Of a DNA stretch of 35,300 bases, positions 15,459-25,477 are shown piece after piece. The stretch covers positions 1-35,300 of the forward strand of contig CALJIU010000218.1 in the NCBI GenBank assembly GCA_937974055.1. Direction: 5' to 3'. This DNA comes from an uncultured Neomegalonema sp. GTDB lineage: Bacteria > Pseudomonadota > Alphaproteobacteria > Rhodobacterales > Rhodobacteraceae. The notes under the pieces are model-generated. The model did not search any database. It worked only from the letters and a program-made list of their open reading frames with translations, and was not told the DNA's origin. A program made the position numbers and the translations under genes. Position 1 is the first letter of the stretch. Each line of letters starts with the position of its first letter.

Positions 15459-16382
15459 ATGAAGCTGAATCAGATCGCCGCTTTTCGGGAAGTCATGCGC
15501 ACTGGCACGATGTCGGCAGCCGCACGAAACCTCTCGCGCAGCCAGCCCGCCATAAGCGGTCTGATATCCTCGCTGGAAGCGGATATCGGCGTGAAACTCT
15601 TCACCCGCGACGGGGGGCGGCTGCACCCTGTGCCTGAGGCTTACTATCTACTCGAAGAGGCGAACCAGATCCTCGGTCGTCTGGAAACCGCGACCACGAT
15701 GATGAAGGGTATTCGCAGCACGGATCGCGGCACCATCCAGATTGCCTCGATGCCCGGTCCGTCGGTCTTCGTCCTGCCGGGAATCGTGTCCGACTTCGTC
15801 GCCGACCGAAGCGAGGTTTCCGTATCCCTCACGTCGCGCAGTTCGACTATCGTGCATCAGCTTGTCGCTTCGCAGCAATACGATATCGGTTTTGCCGACA
15901 CCCAGCCCGACCTCCAGACCGAAACCTCGCTGATGACCGCCGAAGCCTACTCGTTTCGCTGTTATTGCGCGCTCCACCCCGACGACCCGCTTGCACGTCA
16001 AGAATACATCTCACCCACCGATCTCGATGGACGCCCAATGGCCGCCCTCTACGGCGATCACCCGACACGACGCGCAACGGAAGACAACTTCACCAATGAA
16101 ACCGCACATTTCGCCCTTCGCTTTGAGGCCCAATATTTCATCCCACTGCTAACCTATGTCGAGCACCGTCTGGCCAATGCGATTGTCGATGCGATCACGG
16201 TGGAAGGGTACACAAATTACTGTAACGGCGACGCGGCACTGATTTTCCGGCCTTTCGTCCCCGATATATATCTGGACACACGGTTGCTGATGCCCCGACA
16301 CAATCGGCGGTCGCATCTATCGTCTGCATTCGTCGATGTTCTGCGCAGCCGCCTAAAGGATATCCAGCGGCGCTACCCTTGA
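15459..16382 (+). CDS. LysR-family transcriptional regulator
   Basis: A 307-aa LysR regulator. The N-terminal helix-turn-helix (about residues 1-60) has the classic pattern AFREVMRTGTMSAAARNLSRSQPAISG. A linker helix and a two-lobed effector domain (about 90-300) follow. It is divergent from the TAXI-TRAP genes, so it most likely controls that importer in response to its substrate. It may also act on the neighbouring Rieske gene, but no sign of this is visible. No ribosome site is strong at ATG 15459; the start fits the family's usual N-terminus. Confidence 0.9.
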   Translation: MKLNQIAAFREVMRTGTMSAAARNLSRSQPAISGLISSLEADIGVKLFTRDGGRLHPVPEAYYLLEEANQILGRLETATTMMKGIRSTDRGTIQIASMPGPSVFVLPGIVSDFVADRSEVSVSLTSRSSTIVHQLVASQQYDIGFADTQPDLQTETSLMTAEAYSFRCYCALHPDDPLARQEYISPTDLDGRPMAALYGDHPTRRATEDNFTNETAHFALRFEAQYFIPLLTYVEHRLANAIVDAITVEGYTNYCNGDAALIFRPFVPDIYLDTRLLMPRHNRRSHLSSAFVDVLRSRLKDIQRRYP

Positions 16383-16484
16383 TCGAAATGCGTGTGGATA
16401 TCGCAGCGCAAAAGAAAACGACGATCCCCCCTTTTTTTCATGCTCATCTCGTGAAATAGGAACACGGCAACGCTCACATCCTGA

Positions 16485-17963
<1,479 letters not shown>

Positions 17964-17972
17964 GGCGCAGTA

Positions 17973-18998
17973 ATGGATGACCGCTTCACGCCCGAACTAC
18001 GCCGCGCCGTGATGCGGGTTTGCCCGGAATATTTCACCCTGCCACGAGACGATCGCGAGGCATATTACGGTCGTCTCGACAGTGACCGTATAAACGCGCT
18101 CTATGCCCACCTCCTCGATGAACTCTTCGATATTGAAGCGACAACGCATGACGAAGTGGACGTCGCCGTTTCGTCGCTGGAAACGTCGGAGAACAAGCGC
18201 CTCGCCGCCGCACTACTGCCACTACAAGGCATCGGGGACGATTGTTTCTGGCTCAACGAAGTCATGGGCGACCGCCTGTTGACGGATTTCGAGACGCTGC
18301 GCGACTATGATTCCCATGATTACGCCGTTCAGGAGGAACATCGCACCCGCGCAGATGCCACATATATCCCCAAACCCTATCGCGGCTCACTCTATGCCGA
18401 ATGGGCACGTCTGTTCGGTGAAGAAAGCGAACTTATATACGCCACCCTCTTCTGCGCTGCCGGCTACCTGTTGTGCCAAATCGAGGAGGCGGGTGAAGCG
18501 GCAATCGAACGGTTGGTCCCGCACCGCATCGTACGCGGCCCCAAGGATGGGCAATCCGCCGCAAATGGTACGATCATGGACATCCGGGTCGACGCAGATG
18601 GATTCGAAGAGATCTACGAACAACTGAACGACCGCTTTCACACGTACCAGCGCGACCGCTACGAAACCCTATTGAAGCGGTGGGACCGAACCACCCCAGC
18701 CGAGGCTTGGGTGATCGACCGCACCACCCCCGGCGACCACGAATGGACCTTCATTTTCTCCAATAAGGGAGCGCTGGGCAAAGTACGCTTGCGTCACTTC
18801 CTATCCGACTGCCACGCTATTGCGGGCGATCGGCACCCCCTCGATGCGATGACCACAGAAGAACGAGCGCGCGCGACCCGTTTCCTCGAAGAGCAACACG
18901 CGCAAATCATGACCGACTTCGACCCAAAGGTCCGCACTCTACGCCCCCGCATCAAACTGGTGCTGCCACCTCATATCATCCACCCTCTTGATCCATAA
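17973..18998 (+). CDS. Unrecognised 341-aa protein
   Basis: I do not recognise this protein. It starts 9 bp after guaB and ends 6 bp before the RsmB-family gene, on the same strand and with similar codon use, so it is very likely expressed with them. It is soluble in appearance: no leader and no clear membrane segment. It is rich in charged residues, mostly helical by look, with several Trp and Cys. The middle (about 125-170) is the most hydrophobic part. The C-terminus has a proline-rich end (KLVLPPHIIHPLDP). No metal or nucleotide motif was seen. Confidence 0.8.
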   Translation: MDDRFTPELRRAVMRVCPEYFTLPRDDREAYYGRLDSDRINALYAHLLDELFDIEATTHDEVDVAVSSLETSENKRLAAALLPLQGIGDDCFWLNEVMGDRLLTDFETLRDYDSHDYAVQEEHRTRADATYIPKPYRGSLYAEWARLFGEESELIYATLFCAAGYLLCQIEEAGEAAIERLVPHRIVRGPKDGQSAANGTIMDIRVDADGFEEIYEQLNDRFHTYQRDRYETLLKRWDRTTPAEAWVIDRTTPGDHEWTFIFSNKGALGKVRLRHFLSDCHAIAGDRHPLDAMTTEERARATRFLEEQHAQIMTDFDPKVRTLRPRIKLVLPPHIIHPLDP

Positions 18999-19004
18999 CG
19001 CGCC

Positions 19005-20189
19005 ATGACCCCCACCGCCCGCCTCGCCGCCGCCGCTAGTATCCTCGACACGCTCGACCCGGCGCGCCCCGTCGAGCAACAGTTGAAGTCATGGGCACGC
19101 GCAAACCGCTATGCCGGATCAAAAGACCGCCGCGCCATCGCTGACCGCGTTTATACCGTCCTCCGCCGCCGCCGAACCTGCGCCGCACAAGGGGGTGGCG
19201 ACACAGGCCGGGCGCTGGTGCTCGGATCATTGGCGATTGCCGACGGCCTTATCCCGGCGGCGATAGCTGAGTTATGCACTGGCGGATACGGCCTCGCCCC
19301 CTTGTCTAAAGACGAGCGAACATCACTGGATAGCGCCCCGTCATATCCTTCGGATGCTGCAAGATTGGATTGGCCAGATTGGCTTTGGGAAGAGGCCCAG
19401 TCAGCTTTCGGCATGGATACCGAGCGTGAACTCGATGCCCTACGCCTACGCGCCCCCATTGACCTGCGCGTCAACACACTGAAAGCAACCATCGAACAAG
19501 CTTCAGAATCAATCAGAGAGTCCGGCTTCAATCCCGAACAAGTCGGCCCCCTCGCCCTGCGCCTAGACCCCGGCGCACCCGTCTTTCGGATGCAAGCCTA
19601 TCTCGACGGCTTGGTCGAATTGCAGGATGCCGGATCGCAGATCATCGCGGCGGCGACCGGTGCAAAACCGGGCGAAATGGTGCTAGATTTCTGCGCTGGC
19701 GCTGGCGGAAAAACCCTCGCCCTCGCGGCGGATATGCAGAACCGTGGAAAATTAATCGCCCATGACATCAACTCCGTGCGCATGGCGGGCCTGAGTGATC
19801 GAGCGATCCGCGCCGGTGCCACCTGCATCACCCAAATGCCGACCCATGCCTTGCACGAAAACTGCGACCGGGTACTGGTCGATGCCCCATGTTCAGGCTC
19901 CGGCTCTTGGCGACGCGACCCGGCGGGCAAATGGGCGTTGACAGCAGAGAAACTGAACGACCTGACCACCATGCAGGATGATGCCTTGGACAATGCGGCA
20001 CGCCATGTACGCCCCGGCGGCACCCTCACCTACGCCACATGTTCCATACTGCGGCCAGAAAACGAAGCGCGCGTCGCTGCATTTCTGACGCGACATGCTG
20101 GATACAGCCTTCTTGCCGAACACCGCCTTCATCCTGCCCGCAATGCGTGTGATGGCTTCTACTCGGCAATACTTCAGCGTGACGATTAA
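19005..20189 (+). CDS. RsmB/NOP-family RNA m5C methyltransferase
   Basis: A 394-aa SAM-dependent methyltransferase. The N-terminal part (about 1-130) resembles the NusB-like RNA-binding domain of RsmB. The catalytic domain has the SAM motif DFCAGAGGKT (about 227), motif IV DAPCSGSGSW (about 293) and motif VI TYATCSIL (about 344). The two Cys in PC and TC are the catalytic pair of this family. RsmB modifies C967 of 16S rRNA in E. coli; the exact target here is not certain because the N-terminal domain is divergent. The gene lies between the unknown gene and cckA. Confidence 0.88.
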   Translation: MTPTARLAAAASILDTLDPARPVEQQLKSWARANRYAGSKDRRAIADRVYTVLRRRRTCAAQGGGDTGRALVLGSLAIADGLIPAAIAELCTGGYGLAPLSKDERTSLDSAPSYPSDAARLDWPDWLWEEAQSAFGMDTERELDALRLRAPIDLRVNTLKATIEQASESIRESGFNPEQVGPLALRLDPGAPVFRMQAYLDGLVELQDAGSQIIAAATGAKPGEMVLDFCAGAGGKTLALAADMQNRGKLIAHDINSVRMAGLSDRAIRAGATCITQMPTHALHENCDRVLVDAPCSGSGSWRRDPAGKWALTAEKLNDLTTMQDDALDNAARHVRPGGTLTYATCSILRPENEARVAAFLTRHAGYSLLAEHRLHPARNACDGFYSAILQRDD

Positions 20190-20256
20190 CACGCTATTAA
20201 CCACACTAACCTATGCGTTAAGAAAGACGACGCCGGTACACGGCGAGGGGTTGAGC

Positions 20257-22575
20257 ATGTTTGGATCGTTGTTATCGGAAACCACGGAAATACTACATGG
20301 CGTGGCCGCTATGGCGATATTTTCACGGCGCACAAGAGATCGCCAATCTGGACTGCCGCCTGACTTCTCGATCCTCGAAAATGCGCTTGGCAGCTTTTTC
20401 ATCACCGATGCGCTCGGCGTAATAATCGAACAAAACGACAGCGCCCGCGCCCTTGCCATCAGCCTCGGAACCACCGTCACGGCAGGTTCCAAGATGCGTA
20501 CCCTTTTGGGCAACAACACGGATGCCGATGCGGCGATCTATCGGGTAATGCGCCGCGCCGCCGCCGAAGGTGTCGCTTTCGAGACGTTCCCGGTCGTGGT
20601 GGCAGGCCAACCATCTGACCTTGAGATCGAGATTGCGAGACAACGAAACCCCCGTTTTTTCCTTTGGTCGATTACCGTCACCGCAAAACCCCCGGCTCAA
20701 GACGAAGTAGAGCCTCACTCCCTCGACATGACCGATGCGCCAATCGCTTATTTTAGCGCCAATGCTGAAGGTCAGATCGTAGAGATGAACCACGCGATGC
20801 GCCGGATGACAGGCATCGAAGCGGATAAATCGACCGACGAATTCCCAAGCCTGAAACAACTTTTCGGTGATGACGGTAACAGCCTCGTTCCTGAAAATGC
20901 AGGGGAAGACGAGACTATCGAAAAACGCTTTTTACTCACCACACTCGGCGGTGATCGCATATCCGTGCGGATCATACAGAAATTCCGCACCTTCGACCAT
21001 CACGAAGGGATCACTCAATCCTTCGCGATACAGACCCGCCGCCGTCCAATCGGCGAAGGTGGCGACGAAGTGCGCCGCCTCGTTCGCCTGCTGGACGATG
21101 GGCCGGTCGCCGTGGCCATTACCGATCTTGATGGAATTGTACTCGAAGCCAACGACCGCCTTGCCACTATGTCGGGCGGTGCGGCCCGCATCGGCGCTGA
21201 AATCTCGCTGGCCGTGCGCCTCGACGACCGCCCCGATGTCAACGAACGCCTGCGCGCCGTCGCCAATGGTGCGGCTCCCGACCGCCCCCTCGATATCAAA
21301 TTAACCGGCGAGGCGGGCAAGGAGCACGAGGCCCATTTCCACGCCCACCGGGTCGATACAGAGCATGGCGAAATCCTCTTCACTTACGTCATGGATGTCA
21401 GCGCCGAAAAGGTCATCGAACGCAAACTGGCTCAAGCCGATAAGATGCAGTCCGTTGGCCAGCTCGCAGGCGGCATCGCACATGACGTAAACAACGTCCT
21501 CACCGCTATCCGTGGCCATTGCGACCTCTTGATGCTACGCCACCACGAGGGCGACCCCGATTTCGATCATCTCTACCAAATTCAGGGTCAGACCGTCCGC
21601 GCCGCCTCGACAATCAGCGGCCTGCTCGCCTTCTCACGCCGCCAAACCATGCGTCGGCAGGTTACCCAGCTTTCGGAAACGCTGGACGAGATGCGCTTTA
21701 TGCTCAACCCCTACATCACCGAGCGGATCACTTTCAAATCCCACCACGACCGCGATCTGGGCCTCGTCCGCATCGACCGTGGCGAATTCCAGCGCGTCAT
21801 CATGAACCTTGCGGTGAATGCCAGCGATGCGATGAAGGGTGGCGGCACACTAACGGTATCAACCCGCAACATCGCCCCCGACGACGTCGCGGGCTTCGGA
21901 TACGACCCAATCCCAAAATCCGATTTCGTGCTGATCGAAGTCGCAGACACGGGCAGCGGCATTTCAAAGGCCGATCTCGGCTCGATCTTCGAGCCGTTCT
22001 TCACCACCAAGGGCACCGGCAAAGGCACGGGTTTGGGCCTCTCCACCGTCTATGGTATCATCAAGCAGATGGAAGGCTTCATCTACTGCGTCAGCGAGCT
22101 GGGCAAAGGCACCACCTTCCAAATCTTTCTACCCCGTTACTTCGGGCCTGCCGAAGCCGAGATCGACACCACCAAGACCGATGCCGCCGTCCCCCGCGAC
22201 CTCAGTGGAACGGGCCGTGTGCTGCTGGTCGAAGACGAAGATTCAGTGCGAAGCTTCGCCGTAAGAGCATTGGAATTGCGCGGCTATACCGTGACCGCCG
22301 CCGCATCCGGTCAGGAAGCGTTGGAGGTGATCGAAGAAAACCCCGACGCCATCGATCTGATCGTCTCCGATGTCGTCATGCCAGAGATGACTGGCCCCGA
22401 AATGATGCGCACGGTTCGCGCTATTCGTCCAAAGATGAAGTTCATCTTCATTTCCGGCTATGCCGAAGACGCCTTCCGCGAAGACATGATCGAGGGCGAA
22501 GAATTTCACTTCCTCGCAAAACCATTCTCATTGAAAGACTTGGCCGTGAAAGTGAAGAAAGCGTTTCAAGATTGA
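20257..22575 (+). CDS. cckA: CckA-type hybrid histidine kinase
   Basis: A 772-aa hybrid kinase. About 1-390 holds PAS-like sensory domains. The HisKA domain has AGGIAHDVNNVLTAI with His409, followed by the GHCDLL and LLAFSRRQT segments that are diagnostic of CckA. The ATPase domain shows NLAVNASDAM, DTGSGI and GKGTGLGLSTVYG. The C-terminal receiver has Asp705 in VSDVVMPEMTG. CckA sends phosphate through ChpT to CtrA and controls cell cycle, motility or gene-transfer agents in alphaproteobacteria. ATG 20257 follows GAGGGG by 6 bases. Odd: the two N-terminal membrane segments known in Caulobacter CckA are not visible. Confidence 0.88.
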   Translation: MFGSLLSETTEILHGVAAMAIFSRRTRDRQSGLPPDFSILENALGSFFITDALGVIIEQNDSARALAISLGTTVTAGSKMRTLLGNNTDADAAIYRVMRRAAAEGVAFETFPVVVAGQPSDLEIEIARQRNPRFFLWSITVTAKPPAQDEVEPHSLDMTDAPIAYFSANAEGQIVEMNHAMRRMTGIEADKSTDEFPSLKQLFGDDGNSLVPENAGEDETIEKRFLLTTLGGDRISVRIIQKFRTFDHHEGITQSFAIQTRRRPIGEGGDEVRRLVRLLDDGPVAVAITDLDGIVLEANDRLATMSGGAARIGAEISLAVRLDDRPDVNERLRAVANGAAPDRPLDIKLTGEAGKEHEAHFHAHRVDTEHGEILFTYVMDVSAEKVIERKLAQADKMQSVGQLAGGIAHDVNNVLTAIRGHCDLLMLRHHEGDPDFDHLYQIQGQTVRAASTISGLLAFSRRQTMRRQVTQLSETLDEMRFMLNPYITERITFKSHHDRDLGLVRIDRGEFQRVIMNLAVNASDAMKGGGTLTVSTRNIAPDDVAGFGYDPIPKSDFVLIEVADTGSGISKADLGSIFEPFFTTKGTGKGTGLGLSTVYGIIKQMEGFIYCVSELGKGTTFQIFLPRYFGPAEAEIDTTKTDAAVPRDLSGTGRVLLVEDEDSVRSFAVRALELRGYTVTAAASGQEALEVIEENPDAIDLIVSDVVMPEMTGPEMMRTVRAIRPKMKFIFISGYAEDAFREDMIEGEEFHFLAKPFSLKDLAVKVKKAFQD

Positions 22576-22598
22576 TGCGTTTGTAACGCTCCAATATC

Positions 22599-22648
22599 AA
22601 CCTGAGCCACATGTCGCGCCAAGTGGGGCGTTAAAAATGGCTCAGGTT
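22599..22648. terminator. Long inverted repeat between cckA and aspS
   Basis: Perfect 11-base arms AACCTGAGCCA/TGGCTCAGGTT enclose 28 bases that contain a second GC-rich hairpin (GCGCC with GGGGC). It sits between the convergent ends of cckA and aspS, the place of a two-way terminator. A T-run is missing on the plus strand side, so it may act as an RNA end-protecting structure. Confidence 0.6.
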
Positions 22649-22672
22649 ACCTAAGGATAGCCGCAACTCGCT

Positions 22673-24439
22673 TCAGTCACGCGGTACAAGGCGCAAGCCG
22701 AGTTCCTTGAGTTGTTCATTCTCGACAGGCGCAGGCGCGCCCATCATCAGGTCTTCGGCACGCTGGTTCATCGGGAACATAACGACCTCACGGATCGCAT
22801 TCTCGCCCGCCAGCAGCATCACGATCCGCTCCATACCCAGCGCCATGCCGCCATGCGGCGGTGCGCCGTAGCGGAACGCATTCAGCATTCCCCCGAATTT
22901 CTCCTCGACCACATCCGCGCCATACCCGGCAATCTTGAATGCCTTGAGCATGATTTCCGGCTTGTGGTTTCGGATTGCGCCGGAACCAAGTTCATAGCCG
23001 TTGCACACAATGTCATACTGATACGCCGTCAGCGTGGTCGGATCGTCGCTTTCCAGCCCCTCCATCCCGCCTTTCGGCATCGAGAACGGGTTATGCGAGA
23101 AATCGACCTTTTTCGCTTCGTCGTCATATTCGTACATCGGGAAATCGACGATCCAGCACAGCTCGAACCGTTCTTTGTCAGATAGCTCCAGCTCGTCAGC
23201 CACCACGTCCCGCGCACGTCCCGCGACAGCGAGGAAGCTTTCCGGCTTGCCCGCAAGGAAGAACGCGGCATCGCCATCGGTCAGCCCAAGCTGCTCCCGC
23301 ACGGCCTCTGTCCGCTCTGGCCCGATGTTCTTGGCAAGTGGACCAGAGCCCGCACCATCCTTCCAGAAGATATACCCCATCCCCGGCAAACCTTGCTTCT
23401 GCGCCCAAGAGTTCATCCGGTCACAAAACGCGCGGCTACCGCCTTTCGGCGCAGGGATCGCCCGGATCTCATTCTCCGGCTTCTCCAGCATCGATGCGAA
23501 GATCTTGAAGCCCGATCCCCGGAAATGATCGCTAACCACCTGCATCTCGATGGGGTTGCGCAGGTCGGGCTTATCCGTCCCGTATTTCGCCAATGATTCC
23601 GCATAGGGAATCTGCCGAAACTTCTGAGTTACCGGCTTACCATCCGCAAATGTCTCAAAGATGCCGCGAATGACCGGTTCCATCGTGTCGAGCACCTCGT
23701 CCTGCTCAACAAAGCTCATCTCCAAGTCGAGCTGGTAGAACTCACCCGGCGAACGGTCGGCGCGCGGGTCTTCATCCCGGAAGCAGGGCGCAATTTGGAA
23801 GTACCGATCGAATCCGGCCACCATGATAAGCTGCTTGAACTGCTGTGGAGCCTGCGGCAATGCATAAAAGCTGCCCGGATGCAGGCGCGACGGCACTAGA
23901 AAATCGCGCGCTCCTTCGGGTGACGAAGCCGTCAGAATCGGCGTTTGATACTCGGTGAAGCCGATCCCATCCATCGCCTGCCGCGTATGGGTAAAGACGC
24001 GGCTCCGCAGCTTCATATTCTCGTGTAGTCCCTCACGCCGCAAATCGAGGAAGCGGTATTTCAGGCGCGTTTCTTCCGGGTAGTCCTGATCACCGAAGAC
24101 CGGCAGCGGCAACTCATCTGCCTTGCCCAAGACCTCCATGTCACGGATATAAACTTCGATTGCCCCGGTATCGATGTTGTCGTTCACCAAGGACGCATCG
24201 CGTGCCTTCACGGTGCCATCAATGCGGATCACCCATTCCGAGCGCACTTTTTCGATCTCCGCAAAGACCGGGCTGTCACTGTCGGCCAGCACTTGCGTCA
24301 TGCCATAATGATCGCGCAGGTCGATGAACAAGACGCCCCCGTGGTCCCGGACCCGGTGAACCCAGCCAGACAGACGCACGGTCGCGCCCTCGTGTTCTTT
24401 GCGAAGATCGTTGCATGTATGTGAGCGATAAGCGTGCAT
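22673..24439 (-). CDS. aspS: Aspartyl-tRNA synthetase
   Basis: A 588-aa class II synthetase that charges tRNA-Asp. The N-terminal OB-fold anticodon domain (about 1-110) reads [19 protein letters not shown]. The catalytic domain has motif 2 [10 protein letters not shown], in the alphaproteobacterial form followed by [14 protein letters not shown]. An insertion (GAD) domain of bacterial AspRS lies in the middle, and motif 3 [13 protein letters not shown] lies near the end. ATG 24439 fits the usual N-terminus MHAYRSHTC; the longer frame upstream has no support. Whether the enzyme also charges tRNA-Asn cannot be told from reading. Confidence 0.96.
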   Translation of the reverse strand: MHAYRSHTCNDLRKEHEGATVRLSGWVHRVRDHGGVLFIDLRDHYGMTQVLADSDSPVFAEIEKVRSEWVIRIDGTVKARDASLVNDNIDTGAIEVYIRDMEVLGKADELPLPVFGDQDYPEETRLKYRFLDLRREGLHENMKLRSRVFTHTRQAMDGIGFTEYQTPILTASSPEGARDFLVPSRLHPGSFYALPQAPQQFKQLIMVAGFDRYFQIAPCFRDEDPRADRSPGEFYQLDLEMSFVEQDEVLDTMEPVIRGIFETFADGKPVTQKFRQIPYAESLAKYGTDKPDLRNPIEMQVVSDHFRGSGFKIFASMLEKPENEIRAIPAPKGGSRAFCDRMNSWAQKQGLPGMGYIFWKDGAGSGPLAKNIGPERTEAVREQLGLTDGDAAFFLAGKPESFLAVAGRARDVVADELELSDKERFELCWIVDFPMYEYDDEAKKVDFSHNPFSMPKGGMEGLESDDPTTLTAYQYDIVCNGYELGSGAIRNHKPEIMLKAFKIAGYGADVVEEKFGGMLNAFRYGAPPHGGMALGMERIVMLLAGENAIREVVMFPMNQRAEDLMMGAPAPVENEQLKELGLRLVPRD

Positions 24440-24535
24440 GGCGGTATTCCGGTGCGTGACAGGGTTGTTGGGGAAAGGCCACGGGGCGCGCCGGATGTCA
24501 ACCACGCCCCGCAAAAAGTCGGCACTGACCGCCCA

Positions 24536-25381
24536 TTACTCACGTTCCCGCAACAGAAGGACACCGCTTATGATGATGATCGCCGCCCCCACATAGACCG
24601 GCCATTCGGGTACGCTGCCCCAGACCAACCATCCAATACCGGTCGCCCAAAGCAGCGCCAAATAATCCAGCGGCGCGACCAACGAAGCCGGTGCCAAGCG
24701 AAAAGCCTGACTGATCAACGCCGCCCCGCCCGTACCCATCACGGCCAAGACGCCGAATAACGCCATGTGCTCCCCTGTCATCACCGGCCATTCCCACAAC
24801 AGACTGACCACTCCGAAGATAACCGAGAAAACCGTCATCCAGAACGTCATCGTCCACAGGCTATCGCGCGGATCGATCCATCTGGCACTGACCATGATTA
24901 ATGCGTAGAGGAAAGCGGCCAACAAAGCATAGCCAGAACCCGGCGCAATGGTCGAGAATCCCGGACGCACCACGATCAACACCCCGATAAAGCCGAGCAA
25001 CACACTCACCCATCGCCGCGCACTGACCCGCTCTTTCAGTAGCGGCGCCGCAATCGCCGCCACGATAATCGGTGCCGTGAACAACAACGATGTTGCCTCC
25101 GCCAGCGATAAGCTCCGCAAGGCACTGAAGAACGCCATCGTCGCGAGAACGACCAGCAAAGCCCGCAGGGCGTGGATACCGGGACGTAACGACCGGAATC
25201 CTTTCGGCCCATCGACCCCACCAACCAAGACGACCACAACCGGCAACGCCAGAACACTGCGCAGAAAAGCGATTTGGAGCGGCTCATACCAAGCCAACAG
25301 CCATTTGGCCGCCGCATCATTGATCGCGAGCATCAACACACCGCAGCACATGAACAAAATAGCTTGCGACCGCTGCGCCAT
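24536..25381 (-). CDS. EamA/DMT-family membrane transporter
   Basis: A 281-aa protein with about ten membrane segments arranged as two EamA repeats (about 10-140 and 150-278). The first repeat carries the conserved AKWLLAWYEPLQIAFLRS stretch and SLAEATSLLFTAPI; the second has the counterpart APASLVAPLDYLALLWA. The family exports or imports metabolites, often amino acids or their breakdown products; the substrate is unknown. It sits about 96 bp beyond the aspS start on the same strand and is divergent from ccmF. Confidence 0.88.
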   Translation of the reverse strand: MAQRSQAILFMCCGVLMLAINDAAAKWLLAWYEPLQIAFLRSVLALPVVVVLVGGVDGPKGFRSLRPGIHALRALLVVLATMAFFSALRSLSLAEATSLLFTAPIIVAAIAAPLLKERVSARRWVSVLLGFIGVLIVVRPGFSTIAPGSGYALLAAFLYALIMVSARWIDPRDSLWTMTFWMTVFSVIFGVVSLLWEWPVMTGEHMALFGVLAVMGTGGAALISQAFRLAPASLVAPLDYLALLWATGIGWLVWGSVPEWPVYVGAAIIIISGVLLLRERE

Positions 25382-25477
25382 GGCGATGACCGTAACCCCA
25401 AATCTGGCCTATCACGCAAATATTTATTGCCCCGGCATGATGCCGCGTTGCGTGCGCGTCCGTGACAAGGCAAATTA

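Noticed and set aside
21519-22586. 355-codon frame overlapping cckA
   Set aside because: It covers the conserved kinase and receiver domains in another frame and yields an Arg-rich product without motifs.
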